From positions 1 through 64,000 of the forward strand of contig JACSDF010000005.1 of the NCBI GenBank assembly GCA_015660815.1: a DNA stretch of 64,000 bases, read 5' to 3'. Numbering within the stretch: position 1 is the stretch's first letter; each line of letters opens with the position of its first letter. The notes under the pieces are model-generated. The model ran no database searches. It saw nothing but the letters and a program-made list of their open reading frames with translations, and had not been told where the DNA came from. The DNA is from Actinomycetota bacterium (lineage in GTDB: Bacteria > Actinomycetota > Actinomycetes > Nanopelagicales > Nanopelagicaceae). A program made the position numbers and the translations under genes. Shown here piece by piece: positions 50,654-60,723 of this stretch.

Positions 50654-51769
50654 GTGAAAGCGACGCGACCAATACGGATTATTACATCACTCTCGCTGGC
50701 CGTTGTCGTAATTTCCGCCATTTCCTGGTTGGGGTTGGGACAGATCAGTGGGGCCATTAACCGTGTCGACGTTTTTGGCACCCTTGAAAAGCGCCCAGAA
50801 AAACCAACCACTGCACTTAATTACCTTTTAGTTGGTTCAGATACTCGCGAAGGACTCACCAAGGAACAGTCACGACTTCTACGTGTTGGAACAACTAAAT
50901 CTGCCGCTGGCGCACGTTCGGACACGATGCTCCTTGTTCACATTAGTAAAGCACGCGATAAGGCAACTATTATTTCAATTCCGCGCGATTCGCTTGTAAC
51001 TATTCCAGAACACCCATCATCGCTCTATAAAGATCGAATAATTCCTGCCGCTAACGGCAAGATTAACTCCGCATTTGCATGGGGTGGCGCTCCGCTTTTA
51101 ATTCAAACAATTGAAAATGAAACTGGAGTGAGAATCGACCACTATCTTGAGATCGGTTTTGCAGGGTTCGCGGGGATGGTCGATTCACTCGGAGGTATCG
51201 AGGTCTGCTCAAAGAGAGATATCGATGATCCAAAAAGTCACTTAGTCTTGAGTGCGGGAGTTCATACGTTAAACGGAGTTGAGGCATTGAAATATGTTCG
51301 AACCCGTGACTTTGATGGCATGGGTGATCTTGGACGAATGCAACGTCAACAACAATTCATGAGTGCGATTCTAAGAAAGCTTACTAGTACTGGTGTTTTA
51401 CTCAATCCCGTAAAATTAGTTAGTTTCTTTAATGCCGCAATTGCAACGGTTAAAACTGATTCCCAACTAAATAGTAGTGATTTACTAACTTTGGCTAAGC
51501 AACTCAAAAACCTTTCGGCAAGTAAAGTGCGCACACTCACGATTCCGTTGGGCAATGCAAATGCGCGCGTAGATGGAGTTGGTTCTGTAGTGATTTGGGA
51601 CAAGGAACTTGCACCAGATCTCTTCAATCGAATGCGGTTAGATTTACCGCTGATTGACGAAGTCACGCCTTCACCATCGGCTTCATCAAGTGCAACTCCT
51701 AAGCCTATTCTGGTCGATAAATTTAAAACTCGTACCGCCGCTGAAAATCCATGCGGGGCACTAAAGTAA
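50654..51769 (+). CDS. LytR-CpsA-Psr (LCP) family cell wall ligase
   Basis: A 371-residue LCP protein: one N-terminal membrane helix (about 7-27), then the LCP domain with LLVGSDTRE, SDTMLLVHI, ISIPRDSLV, GRMQRQQQF (about 65-260). The arginines and aspartates that bind the polyprenyl pyrophosphate are present. It attaches glycopolymers (arabinogalactan or teichoic-type) to peptidoglycan. The GTG start fits a leaderless box. Its neighbours are glycosyltransferase, exporter and ugd, all envelope functions. Confidence 0.9.
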   Translation: MKATRPIRIITSLSLAVVVISAISWLGLGQISGAINRVDVFGTLEKRPEKPTTALNYLLVGSDTREGLTKEQSRLLRVGTTKSAAGARSDTMLLVHISKARDKATIISIPRDSLVTIPEHPSSLYKDRIIPAANGKINSAFAWGGAPLLIQTIENETGVRIDHYLEIGFAGFAGMVDSLGGIEVCSKRDIDDPKSHLVLSAGVHTLNGVEALKYVRTRDFDGMGDLGRMQRQQQFMSAILRKLTSTGVLLNPVKLVSFFNAAIATVKTDSQLNSSDLLTLAKQLKNLSASKVRTLTIPLGNANARVDGVGSVVIWDKELAPDLFNRMRLDLPLIDEVTPSPSASSSATPKPILVDKFKTRTAAENPCGALK

Positions 51770-51773
51770 GGTC

Positions 51774-53090
51774 ATGAGCACTAATTTAACTCTCTCCGTT
51801 ATCGGTTGCGGCTACTTGGGAGCCACACATGCTGCTTGCATGTCTTCGCTTGGTTTCAATGTCATCGGCGTCGATACGGATCCAGAAAAAGTTGAAATGC
51901 TCTCACGTGGCGAGCTCCCTTTCTATGAACCGGGACTCGATACATTATTAGCCCAAGAGATCAAGACCGGCCGTTTAAATTTTACAACTGATTTTTCAGC
52001 CGTTGCTGGAGCTGATGTCCACTTTGTTTGTGTTGGAACTCCTCAAAGTAAGGATGGATTGGCTGCAGATTTAACGTATGTTAAATCTGCAGTTGCTGAA
52101 ATCGCGCCATTTTTAAAAGAAGGTGCACTTGTTGTAGGTAAATCCACGGTTCCTGTCGGCACTGCGCAGGCTCTTCTCGAGCTACTAGTTAAAATCGCGC
52201 CCCAAGCCGACCTGGCTTGGAACCCAGAGTTTTTACGTGAAGGTTTTGCAGTTGAGGATACGTTAACTCCAAATCGACTTGTTGTAGGAGTTGCAAATGA
52301 TCGTGCAGAGCAGATACTGAAAGATGTTTATCAACCAATAATCGATCTTGGAACACCATGGATTCGAGCCGATCTTCCTACGGCAGAGTTAGTTAAAGTC
52401 GCAGCAAATTCCTTCCTTGCAACAAAAATCTCTTTCATTAATGCAATGGCAGAAGTCTGCGAAGCAGCAGGTGGAGATGTAACTATCCTTGCAAAAGCCA
52501 TTGGTTACGATCCGCGTATCGGAAACCGTTTCTTGCAAGCTGGTATTGGTTTCGGCGGAGGTTGCTTACCTAAAGATATTCGCGCATTTATGGCGCGCGC
52601 CGAAGAGCTCGGTGCTAAACAGGCACTTGAATTCTTACGTGAGATCGATGCAATCAACTTGCGCGCACGTCAACGTGTAATCGATGTTGTTCGAAATGAT
52701 CTGTCAGAGGATTTAACTCAATATAAAATCGCGGTTTTAGGTGCGACTTTTAAGCCAGATAGTGACGATGTGCGCGATTCTCCAGCGTTAGATATCGCAG
52801 TACAGCTCCATGCTGCAGGTGCACATGTAGTAATTCACGATCCTAAAGGCATTGAACCGGCCCGAAAGCGTTTCCCAAATCTTACATTTGGCCATGACGT
52901 GCTCGAGTGTATAAAAGGTTCAGACTTAATCCTTCACCTAACAGAGTGGAAAGAGTATCGAGAGTTAGATCCAAAAATTATCGGGGATTTAGTAAAGAGC
53001 AAAATCATAATTGATGGTCGAAATGCCCTAGATCGTGAACTCTGGCGCAATGCTGGATGGAAGTTCCATGCTTTAGGACGCACAGATTAA
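51774..53090 (+). CDS. ugd: UDP-glucose 6-dehydrogenase
   Basis: A 438-residue UDP-glucose/GDP-mannose dehydrogenase family enzyme. It has the NAD-binding VIGCGYLGATHAACMSSLG (about 8-26), VGKSTVPVGT, the NPEFLREGFAVEDT stretch, and the catalytic cysteine in GFGGGCLPKDIRAF (about 258-271). It makes UDP-glucuronate for surface polymers. AAGTAAGG lies before the ATG and the gene follows LCP by 4 bp. Confidence 0.94.
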   Translation: MSTNLTLSVIGCGYLGATHAACMSSLGFNVIGVDTDPEKVEMLSRGELPFYEPGLDTLLAQEIKTGRLNFTTDFSAVAGADVHFVCVGTPQSKDGLAADLTYVKSAVAEIAPFLKEGALVVGKSTVPVGTAQALLELLVKIAPQADLAWNPEFLREGFAVEDTLTPNRLVVGVANDRAEQILKDVYQPIIDLGTPWIRADLPTAELVKVAANSFLATKISFINAMAEVCEAAGGDVTILAKAIGYDPRIGNRFLQAGIGFGGGCLPKDIRAFMARAEELGAKQALEFLREIDAINLRARQRVIDVVRNDLSEDLTQYKIAVLGATFKPDSDDVRDSPALDIAVQLHAAGAHVVIHDPKGIEPARKRFPNLTFGHDVLECIKGSDLILHLTEWKEYRELDPKIIGDLVKSKIIIDGRNALDRELWRNAGWKFHALGRTD

Positions 53091-53121
53091 CGAGAAGGAA
53101 ACCATCGATGCCCTCCTAGCA

Positions 53122-53481
53122 ATGAAGGTGTGGGCGGTAGTTGGATTGGGCAATAATCCTGAACGAGCAGCTTTCGGTGTTTCTAAATTGTTGCTGGACA
53201 AAGGCCATCAAGTTATACCCGTGTATCCGCGGGCAGAAGTTGTTCATGGCCAAACGGGTTATAAAACTTTAAGTGAAATACCTTTTCAAGTCGACGTGGT
53301 TGATTGCTTTGTAAATTCAGCATTGGTTGGAAAAGTTGTCGATGATGCAATTGCAATTGGTGCAAAGGCTGTTTGGCTTCAATTGGATGTAATCGACGAA
53401 GCGGCAATCGCACGGGCCAAGTCAGCAGGTTTGCTAACTGTCATGAATCGTTGTCCAGCAATTGAATATGCAGCGCGTTAG
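53122..53481 (+). CDS. CoA-binding domain protein (YccU-like)
   Basis: A 119-residue CoA_binding_2 protein: KVWAVVGLGNNPERAAFGVSK (Rossmann-type loop), VIPVYPRAE, YKTLSEIPFQVDVV, and ending LLTVMNRCPAIEYAAR with the family's NRC(I/P) motif. It probably binds CoA or an adenine nucleotide, with no known reaction. The annotated ATG leaves out about 12 residues of the usual N-terminal helix, which could be encoded in frame upstream (KETIDALLA) but lack an ordinary start codon. Confidence 0.82.
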   Translation: MKVWAVVGLGNNPERAAFGVSKLLLDKGHQVIPVYPRAEVVHGQTGYKTLSEIPFQVDVVDCFVNSALVGKVVDDAIAIGAKAVWLQLDVIDEAAIARAKSAGLLTVMNRCPAIEYAAR

Positions 53482-53988
53482 TTAAAACCCAGTCTTTTGA
53501 TTTCGACGAGATATTAAATTTGCACCTTTGGCTTTGGCTTCGGCATTTAAATCAATTAAACCTTGACTCACTTTCGCCGAGATCATGGGGTCTGAAATTC
53601 CTAATATACGTGCAGCAAGAAGTGCGGCATTTTTTGCATTACCAACTCCAACGCTGGCTACGGGAACGCCGGCAGGCATTTGAACGATTGAGAGAAGTGA
53701 ATCCATCCCGTCTAAGTTTTTAAGGGCAATCGGTACACCTATAACTGGCAGGGTTGTAAGTGATGCGACCATGCCTGGTAAGTGCGCTGCGCCACCGGCA
53801 CCGGCAATGATTACCTTAAATCCCTTTGCTGCCGCCTTTTGTGCAAACTCCACCATTTCAAGGGGCATGCGATGAGCAGAGATAACATCGGTTTCAAAAG
53901 AAATCCCCAATGTTTCTAATACTTTAGCGGCATCTTCCATGATGGGCCAATCAGAGTCTGAACCCATGATTATCGCAACATCACTCAT
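53482..53988 (-). CDS. purE: N5-carboxyaminoimidazole ribonucleotide mutase PurE
   Basis: A 168-residue PurE class I enzyme of purine synthesis: [17 protein letters not shown] (phosphate-binding loop), SAHRMPLEM, and [20 protein letters not shown]. It moves the carboxylate of N5-CAIR to the C4 position. The ATG at 53988 overlaps the purK stop by 8 bp; the longer reading adds four residues. It ends flush with the convergent CoA-binding gene (zero gap). Confidence 0.96.
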   Translation of the reverse strand: MSDVAIIMGSDSDWPIMEDAAKVLETLGISFETDVISAHRMPLEMVEFAQKAAAKGFKVIIAGAGGAAHLPGMVASLTTLPVIGVPIALKNLDGMDSLLSIVQMPAGVPVASVGVGNAKNAALLAARILGISDPMISAKVSQGLIDLNAEAKAKGANLISRRNQKTGF

Positions 53989-55093
53989 TAATTTCTCCAC
54001 TCATGTAATCAAGGGCATGCTGAACTTCGTGTGTTAATTCTATGACGTTACTACCCAAAAGAACTACATGGCCAATTTTACGACCTGGGCGGACATCCTT
54101 TTTATAATGATGAAACTTCAGCCCTGGGCATCGTGCCATAAGGTGAAGATACGGTCTATACATATCACTCTTGTCCGATCCCAGAATGTTTCCCATTACT
54201 GCAAAGGGGGCCGACATCGAAGGATCACCTAACGGCAAATCTAAAACTGCACGTAAATGTTGTTCGAACTGTGAGGTGACCGATCCCTCAATCGTCCAGT
54301 GTGCTGAGTTATGCGGACGCATTGCGAGTTCATTGATAAATAACTCATCACCCTTAACAAACATTTCTACTGCCATTACTCCTACAACACCTACTTCTTG
54401 AGCAATCTCTAAAGCCAATTTTTGGGCTTTCGTACTCAGTTCATCACTCATCTGCGGCGCAGGTGTAACCGTTAATGTACAGATTCCATTAACTTGTACG
54501 GTTTGCGTGGGCGCCCATGTAGTTGCCTGCCCATGTGGTGAACGGGCAACCATTACGGCAATTTCATAATCAAACTCTATTAATTCTTCAATTAAGACCT
54601 TGCCGAGCTTTGCAATTACTGCGCTCAATTCACTTTCCGAATCTATTTTCCAGACTCCCCGTCCGTCATATCCGCCAGAAATCGCTTTGGCAATTAGGGG
54701 AAACTCACTTATCCCGGATGCGCTTGTTACAACCCTAGATTTAGGTGCTGGAAATTGGGTTAATTTATTTCGCATCTCCGCTTTATCCTGTGAATAAATG
54801 AATGCGCTTGAACTTGGCCTGACTACAACACCATTGGCTTCAAGGGTTTTTATTACGCTCAATGGGACTAACTCATGCTCAAAAGTTACAACATCACACT
54901 TCTTAGCAAACTCAAGAACGCTAGCCATATCTGCATAATCTCCAATGACATGTTGTGCCACTTGAGCTCCACTGTCATTTGAATCGGCCGCGAATAGGAG
55001 AAGATGAACTCCAAGGGCAGTGGCTGGGCTAACGCTCATTCGGGCGAGTTGCCCTGCGCCAATTATCCCGACTGTAGGAAAAGAATCACTCAC
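53981..55093 (-). CDS. purK: N5-carboxyaminoimidazole ribonucleotide synthase PurK
   Basis: A 370-residue ATP-grasp ligase: N-terminal [20 protein letters not shown] (about 9-28), ATP-grasp core with [20 protein letters not shown], and the metal-binding [13 protein letters not shown] motif. It uses ATP and bicarbonate to carboxylate AIR, handing N5-CAIR to PurE. It follows birA by 4 bp; the birA-purK-purE group is on the minus strand as in Mycobacterium. Confidence 0.95.
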   Translation of the reverse strand: MSDSFPTVGIIGAGQLARMSVSPATALGVHLLLFAADSNDSGAQVAQHVIGDYADMASVLEFAKKCDVVTFEHELVPLSVIKTLEANGVVVRPSSSAFIYSQDKAEMRNKLTQFPAPKSRVVTSASGISEFPLIAKAISGGYDGRGVWKIDSESELSAVIAKLGKVLIEELIEFDYEIAVMVARSPHGQATTWAPTQTVQVNGICTLTVTPAPQMSDELSTKAQKLALEIAQEVGVVGVMAVEMFVKGDELFINELAMRPHNSAHWTIEGSVTSQFEQHLRAVLDLPLGDPSMSAPFAVMGNILGSDKSDMYRPYLHLMARCPGLKFHHYKKDVRPGRKIGHVVLLGSNVIELTHEVQHALDYMSGEINE

Positions 55094-55097
55094 TGGA

Positions 55098-55856
55098 TTA
55101 TCGTAGATGAATTATGTCGCCGGCTTGGACATGCCGCCCAGATTCTAAAACTAACTCTCCCCTGTGCGAAATGGAAACCGCCAAACCATTCTCACTATCT
55201 CCATGTGGATACTCCACTCGAACTTCACGCCCAATAGTCGCGCTCAATTTTAAGTAGTCGGCAGAAACCTCATCATTGCCTGCATCCCACGCCAGAAATT
55301 TTTTCTCAAAGTTATTGAGAAATTCAACTAGTAATTGATTGCGAGTCACATCACGTGCTCCCTCAATTAACAAGGAAGTAGCAGTTGGTACCGGAAGCTG
55401 ATGAATCTGCATCCCAACATTTATGCCAACTCCAATTACGATTCCATCATCTGTGGCCTCAGCAATTATGCCTGCAACTTTTTTCTCATGTATGAGGACA
55501 TCATTGGGCCACTTTAACTTTGCTCCAAAATCGGAAAGCACTTGCGCAAGGCTTGTTCCAACTATCAAAGGGATATAACCCCAATCATCAAGAATGCGTT
55601 GTGGTTGTATGTACATAGAAAATAAAAGCGCAGTTCCCTGTGGCGCTTGAAAACTGCGCATTAGGCGGCCGCGCCCAGCGCTTTGATAATCAGCAACAAT
55701 TACATCTCCCGCAGCCGCAGTTCCTGCTCGGGCCAATGTAGCAAGGTCGCTCTGAGTTGATCCAGTGTGAGCAACCACGATTACTCGCCAGTATTGCCCA
55801 ACGGCAGCATTGATAATTGAGGTATCTAATGGCGCGCTTAGCATTTCTGTCTCCAC
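55098..55856 (-). CDS. birA: Biotin-[acetyl-CoA-carboxylase] ligase BirA
   Basis: A 252-residue biotin ligase lacking the N-terminal DNA-binding domain. The biotin-AMP loop appears as QSAGRGRLMRSFQAPQGTAL and the substrate site as KLKWPNDVLIHEKKVAGIIAE. It attaches biotin to the carboxylase subunit whose gene is 58-60 kb. The GTG at 55856 is proposed as start because a TACGGT box ends 7 nt upstream; an ATG at 55844 with GGAG 7 nt upstream is the alternative. Confidence 0.9.
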   Translation of the reverse strand: METEMLSAPLDTSIINAAVGQYWRVIVVAHTGSTQSDLATLARAGTAAAGDVIVADYQSAGRGRLMRSFQAPQGTALLFSMYIQPQRILDDWGYIPLIVGTSLAQVLSDFGAKLKWPNDVLIHEKKVAGIIAEATDDGIVIGVGINVGMQIHQLPVPTATSLLIEGARDVTRNQLLVEFLNNFEKKFLAWDAGNDEVSADYLKLSATIGREVRVEYPHGDSENGLAVSISHRGELVLESGRHVQAGDIIHLR

Positions 55857-55862
55857 GCCTAG

Positions 55863-55869
55863 TACCGTA
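55863..55869. promoter_or_regulatory. Single 7-bp TACCGTA serving as -10 box on both strands
   Basis: Plus strand: TACCGT (55863-55868), 6 nt from the accD ATG at 55875. Minus strand: TACGGT (55864-55869), 7 nt from the birA GTG at 55856. Whole gap 18 bp. Confidence 0.5.
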
Positions 55870-55874
55870 GGGGT

Positions 55875-57446
55875 ATGAGCCGTGATCTGCATACAACTGC
55901 TGGAAAAATCGAAGATTTACGTGCGCGAGTCGAGGAAGCAGTTCATGCCGGCTCGGCGCGTGCAGTTGAGAAGCAACATGCCAAGGGTAAAAACACTGCC
56001 CGCGAGCGCATTGAGATGCTCGTCGACCACGAGTCATTTACTGAAATCGATGAGTTTGCACGTCACCGTTCAACGCAGTTTGGAATGGAGAAGAATCGAC
56101 CATATGGTGACGGCGTAGTTATTGGCACGGCAACTGTAGATGGCCGCCCTATTGCGCTGTACTCACAGGATTTCACAATTATGGGGGGCTCACTCGGTGA
56201 AGTCCATGCAGAAAAAATCGTAAAGATTGCAGCCTTTGCATTAAAGAGTGGAATCCCCCTTATTGGAATTAATGACTCGGGTGGTGCGCGAATTCAAGAA
56301 GGTGTTGCATCACTATCTGGCTATGGAAAAATCTTTCGACTCAACACTCGCTCTTCAGGTGTAATCCCGCAGATATCGCTAATTCTTGGCCCCTGCGCTG
56401 GCGGCTCGGCATATTCACCTGCCCTAACTGACTTCACTGTCATGGTTAATGAAACCTCACACATGTTTATTACCGGACCTGATGTCATAAAGACGGTCAC
56501 CGGTGAAGAAGTAAATATGGAAGAGCTCGGTGGAGCACGTACACACAACACCAAAACCGGTAACTCTCACTACCTCGCCGAAAACGAGGCCGACGCTATC
56601 GATTATGTAAAAGCACTACTTTCTTATCTGCCCTCGAATAATATGGATAGTGCACCACATCTTCCACCAACTGAATCGTTAGATAAAAAACCTTCAGATT
56701 TCGCGCTCGATTCGTTGATTCCCGATAATACTAATCAACCATATGACATGAAGCTTTTAATTCAAGCACTCGTTGATGAGGCTGAATTTCTCGAAGTCCA
56801 CGCACTTTATGCGCCTAATATAATCGTTGGGTTTGCTCGCATCGAAGGTGAATCAATTGGAATTATTGCTAACCAACCTTCCCAATTAGCAGGCACGCTG
56901 GACATTAACTCAAGTGAAAAGGCTGCGCGCTTCTTGCGTTTCTGCGATGCTTTTAATATTCCCATTCTCACCCTTGTTGATGTCCCGGGGTTTTTACCAG
57001 GAACAGAGCAAGAGTGGGATGGAATCATTCGCCGTGGCGCAAAACTGCTCTATGCCTACGCCGAGGCATCCGTTCCGCTCGTCACGCTGATAACTCGCAA
57101 GGCTTACGGTGGAGCTTTTATCGTCATGGGTTCAAAATATCTTGGCAGTGACATTAACTTTGCCTGGCCTAGTGCAGAAATTGCCGTTATGGGCGCACAA
57201 GGTGCGGTAAATATTCTCTATCGAAAAGAACTGGCCGACTCTAAAGATCCTGTAGGTAAGCGAGCGGAGTTGGTCAATGATTACAACGAATCGCTAGCTA
57301 ATCCATACCTAGCAGCAGAGCGTGGCACAATCGATACTGTAATTGAACCAAATCAATCACGTGCCTACATCACAAAAGCCTTTAGGACTTTGAAAACCAA
57401 GCGAGATACTTTGCCGGCGCGCAAACATGGAAATATTCCACTGTAA
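55875..57446 (+). CDS. accD5: Acyl-CoA carboxylase beta subunit (carboxyltransferase)
   Basis: A 523-residue carboxyltransferase. It has the crotonase-fold repeats, with [44 protein letters not shown] and later [35 protein letters not shown]. It transfers CO2 from biotin to acetyl-CoA or propionyl-CoA. The synteny with accE, maf and accA points to the mycobacterial AccD5 (propionyl/acetyl) type. Leaderless start. Confidence 0.95.
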   Translation: MSRDLHTTAGKIEDLRARVEEAVHAGSARAVEKQHAKGKNTARERIEMLVDHESFTEIDEFARHRSTQFGMEKNRPYGDGVVIGTATVDGRPIALYSQDFTIMGGSLGEVHAEKIVKIAAFALKSGIPLIGINDSGGARIQEGVASLSGYGKIFRLNTRSSGVIPQISLILGPCAGGSAYSPALTDFTVMVNETSHMFITGPDVIKTVTGEEVNMEELGGARTHNTKTGNSHYLAENEADAIDYVKALLSYLPSNNMDSAPHLPPTESLDKKPSDFALDSLIPDNTNQPYDMKLLIQALVDEAEFLEVHALYAPNIIVGFARIEGESIGIIANQPSQLAGTLDINSSEKAARFLRFCDAFNIPILTLVDVPGFLPGTEQEWDGIIRRGAKLLYAYAEASVPLVTLITRKAYGGAFIVMGSKYLGSDINFAWPSAEIAVMGAQGAVNILYRKELADSKDPVGKRAELVNDYNESLANPYLAAERGTIDTVIEPNQSRAYITKAFRTLKTKRDTLPARKHGNIPL

Positions 57447-57622
57447 TGAAGTACGAAATCGTTAAGGGAGAGCCCACTGTCGATGAGGCAACCGCAATCG
57501 AAATTGCAATGTCTCACCATAAGCGTGAAGAGTTAGAGCCCGTCATTCGAAAGAGTGCATTTGGAGCTCCACAGTTACGGACGCCTTTGAATAAAAATTT
57601 CCGATACGGGAGAGTTAATTAA
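57446..57622 (+). CDS. Acyl-CoA carboxylase epsilon subunit
   Basis: A 58-residue protein: [20 protein letters not shown] and ending RTPLNKNFRYGRVN. The 'IVKGEPT..E.AAI.' start and the short Pro/Arg-rich end match the AccE epsilon subunit of actinobacterial acyl-CoA carboxylases, which bridges alpha and beta subunits. The ATG overlaps the beta-subunit stop by one base (TAATG). Confident mainly by position and motif. Confidence 0.85.
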   Translation: MKYEIVKGEPTVDEATAIEIAMSHHKREELEPVIRKSAFGAPQLRTPLNKNFRYGRVN

Positions 57623-57629
57623 ATCCTCC

Positions 57630-58232
57630 ATGCCAAAGATCATCCTTGCTTCAGCATCTACTTCGCGTCGGCGTCTATTGGAATCAGCGGGTTTGAAACC
57701 CCTTATTATGATCAGCCACGTTGATGAAGAGAGTGAATTTATTAATGCACTCTCTCCGAGTGATATGGTAATTACTCTAGCAATTACTAAAGCCCACACA
57801 ATTCGTGAGCAAATTGATTTCCCAGCAATTATTATCGGTTGCGATTCAACCTTTGAATTCGATGGAAAATCTCTTGGCAAACCCGGCACTCCTGAAATCG
57901 CTAGAGAACGCGCAAAACGCGTTCAAGGTAACTCAGGACTCTTACATACCGGTCACTGCATAATCGATACAACTAAGGATCGTGAGATTTCTAGCATTGT
58001 TACGACCAAAGTAACTTTTGACACAATGAGTGATGATGAAATCAATGACTACGTCGAAAGTGGTGAACCACTTCATGTTGCCGGCGGTTTTACTCTCGAT
58101 GGTTTCAGTTCACCGTTTATTCCTTCCATCGAAGGTGATTACACAAATGTAGTAGGAATCTCGATGCCATTTCTTCGAAGAGCATTCCTCCAACTCGGAT
58201 ACTCATGGCCTGATGTTAAGGTGATGCAATGA
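57630..58232 (+). CDS. maf: Maf-like nucleoside triphosphate pyrophosphatase
   Basis: A 200-residue Maf protein. It has the N-terminal [19 protein letters not shown] (S-x-S-x-R-R) motif, [18 protein letters not shown] and [11 protein letters not shown] near the end. It hydrolyses non-canonical or modified nucleoside triphosphates and affects division in some bacteria. It is in the acc operon as in other Actinobacteria. Start 7 bp after the epsilon gene. Confidence 0.93.
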   Translation: MPKIILASASTSRRRLLESAGLKPLIMISHVDEESEFINALSPSDMVITLAITKAHTIREQIDFPAIIIGCDSTFEFDGKSLGKPGTPEIARERAKRVQGNSGLLHTGHCIIDTTKDREISSIVTTKVTFDTMSDDEINDYVESGEPLHVAGGFTLDGFSSPFIPSIEGDYTNVVGISMPFLRRAFLQLGYSWPDVKVMQ

Positions 58233-59947
58233 AGCGCGTATTAGTAGCCAACCGAGGTGAAATCGCGGTTCGAGTGATTCGTGCGTGTAAAGATCATGGC
58301 CTTGAAAGCGTTGCCGTTTATTCAGATGAAGATCGCACTGCGATTCATACTGGAATGGCAGACGCGGCCTTTTCCCTTGCCGGAACAACAGCAACTCAAA
58401 CTTATTTAAATATTGAGAAATTAATTGCCGTCGCACTTACTTCTGGTTCTGATGCCGTCCATCCTGGTTATGGATTCCTATCTGAGAATGCGCAGTTTGC
58501 CCAAGCCGTTATTGATGCTGGCTTAATTTGGATTGGGCCTCCACCAGTTGCAATTCGCGCATTGGGTGACAAAGTCTCTGCGCGCAAAATCGCGGCAAAG
58601 GCCGGAGCTCCTTTAGTTGCAGGTACTCAAGATCCCGTTGCCGGGCATGAAGAAGTTACTGCTTTTGCTAAAGAACATGGTCTTCCAGTTGCTATTAAGG
58701 CAGCCCATGGTGGTGGTGGACGGGGTTTGAAAGTTGCGCGAACCATGGAGGAAATTCCAGAGTTATTTGATTCCGCAGTTCGCGAAGCCATCAGTGGATT
58801 TGGTCGGGGTGAGTGTTTTGTAGAGCGCTATTTAGATAAGCCTCGACATGTTGAAACTCAGGTTCTCGTTGATAAACATGGACATGCCGTGGTGATTAGT
58901 ACCCGCGATTGCTCGCTACAGCGCCGCCATCAAAAATTAGTAGAAGAGGCACCTGCACCATTTTTAACCGATGCACAAAATAAAGAGTTGTACCGCGCTA
59001 GCAAAGCAATCATGAAGGAGGCTGGCTATATCGGCGCGGGTACATGCGAATTTCTAGTTGGCCTTGACGGCACAATTTCATTTCTTGAAGTGAATACACG
59101 TCTACAGGTTGAGCATCCCGTCAGTGAAGAAGTCACTGGAATAGATTTAGTACGAGAACAATTTAGAATTGCGATGGGTGAATCATTGGGCTTTGATGAT
59201 CCAATTATTCGAGGCCATTCAATTGAGTTTCGTATCAATGGCGAAGATCCAGGCCGCTCATTTTTGCCAGCCCCTGGGCGAATTACTAAATGGACCACGC
59301 CGAATGGACCCGGAGTGCGCGTGGATGCGGGTTTTAAGAGCGGTGACACAATCGGCGGAAACTTTGACTCACTTCTTGCCAAATTAATTGTTACTGGTGC
59401 AACTCGCATGCAAGCAATTGAACGTGCACGTCGAGCTTTGGCAGAGTTCACAATCGATGGTTTAGCAACGGCCTTGCCGTTTCACCGTGCAATAGTTGAA
59501 GATCCTGCATTTATTGAAGAGTTCAAGATCTACACCAGTTATATTGAAAACGAGTTTGTTAATGATATTCCCGCATTCACCGCAACTGTTGAGCCGTTGC
59601 AAACGCACATGGCCCCTGAACATTTGGTGACTGAGGTAAATGGAAAGCGCTTTGAAATTCTCGTACATGCCCCCAAACCTGTTGTTAAGCGACATCGAGC
59701 CAAGGCAGGCATGTCAGGCGGCTCAAGTGGTTCAGGACTTTCCAGTCCAATGCAGGGCACGGTTGTAAAGATCGCCGTTGAAGTTGGTGCCACGGTTGCA
59801 GCAGGTGATTTGATCATTGTTCTTGAAGCGATGAAGATGGAGCAACCTCTTATGGCCCATAAATCGGGAGTTATCGCTAACCTCACGGCCGTAATCGGAG
59901 CAACGGTTTCAAGTGGCACCACACTCTGTGAGATTATTGACGCATGA
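58229..59947 (+). CDS. accA3: Acyl-CoA carboxylase alpha subunit (biotin carboxylase + BCCP)
   Basis: A 572-residue fusion: biotin carboxylase (about 1-445; [23 protein letters not shown]-grasp [28 protein letters not shown]) and a C-terminal biotin carrier domain (about 500-572) with the biotin lysine in [11 protein letters not shown]. It carboxylates biotin using ATP. The ATG overlaps the maf stop by 4 bp (ATGA) and its stop overlaps the next gene the same way. Confidence 0.96.
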   Translation: MKRVLVANRGEIAVRVIRACKDHGLESVAVYSDEDRTAIHTGMADAAFSLAGTTATQTYLNIEKLIAVALTSGSDAVHPGYGFLSENAQFAQAVIDAGLIWIGPPPVAIRALGDKVSARKIAAKAGAPLVAGTQDPVAGHEEVTAFAKEHGLPVAIKAAHGGGGRGLKVARTMEEIPELFDSAVREAISGFGRGECFVERYLDKPRHVETQVLVDKHGHAVVISTRDCSLQRRHQKLVEEAPAPFLTDAQNKELYRASKAIMKEAGYIGAGTCEFLVGLDGTISFLEVNTRLQVEHPVSEEVTGIDLVREQFRIAMGESLGFDDPIIRGHSIEFRINGEDPGRSFLPAPGRITKWTTPNGPGVRVDAGFKSGDTIGGNFDSLLAKLIVTGATRMQAIERARRALAEFTIDGLATALPFHRAIVEDPAFIEEFKIYTSYIENEFVNDIPAFTATVEPLQTHMAPEHLVTEVNGKRFEILVHAPKPVVKRHRAKAGMSGGSSGSGLSSPMQGTVVKIAVEVGATVAAGDLIIVLEAMKMEQPLMAHKSGVIANLTAVIGATVSSGTTLCEIIDA

Positions 59948-60719
59948 CTTCGAGCGAACTCCTTTATAGCGATCCAATGGCTGCAGCGAACGCAGCTGCC
60001 CAAGAAATTATTGAACGCACAGGCGTTTCCGCTCACAATGTTGCGCTCATCATGGGCTCCGGTTGGGTCAGCGCAGTCGATGCCTTGGGCTCCCCATCCT
60101 TTGAATGTAATGCCGAAGAGTTAACTGGTTTTTTACCTCCAACGGTTGAAGGACATTCTGGAAAAGTTCGTTCGTATGAAATCGAAGCTGGGGGAAAGAA
60201 ACTTCGTGCCCTTGTTTTTCTGGGACGCACACATTTATATGAAGGCAAAGGCGTTGAACCCGTAGTTCATAGCGTCCGCACCGCGGTTAAGGCAGGTTGC
60301 ACAATAATCATTCTGACAAATGCATGCGGTGGAATTAATACAAAGTACAGAGTTGGACAGCCCGTTTTGATTCGTGATCACATTTCATTAACTGCGGTTT
60401 CACCTCTATCGGGTGCGGTTTTTGTAGATCTCACCGACCTTTACAGCAAGCGAATCCGTGAAATTGTGAAGCGTGAGGATGCAACTCTCGATGAAGGTGT
60501 CTATGTTCATTGGCGCGGCCCAACATATGAAACACCTGCGGAAATTCACATGATGCGGACGATGGGCGGGGATTTAGTTGGAATGTCTAACTGGTAACCA
60601 ATGCCGCTGCCGGTGTCACTGGCGAAAAACTCAACCACGAAGAGGTTATTGCCGCTGGCAAAGCGGCCGCTGATCGCATGGGCGCTCTTCTCAAAGGCGT
60701 AATCCCGAAGTTATTCTAA
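59944..60719 (+). pseudogene. deoD: Purine nucleoside phosphorylase, disrupted by an internal deletion
   Basis: The first frame (59944-60597) codes a PNP through MGSGWVSAVDAL, GRTHLYEGKG and YETPAEIHMMRTMGGDLVGMS, then stops at TAA. The family C-terminus resumes at once in another frame, from about 60591: [19 protein letters not shown] and on to a stop at 60719. About 19 residues (55 nt) that normally lie between GMS and LVTN are missing, with a frame change. A true deletion would give an inactive enzyme; an assembly error is possible. The gene is in frame-perfect overlap (ATGA) with accA. Confidence 0.85.
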
Positions 60720-60723
60720 GAAC

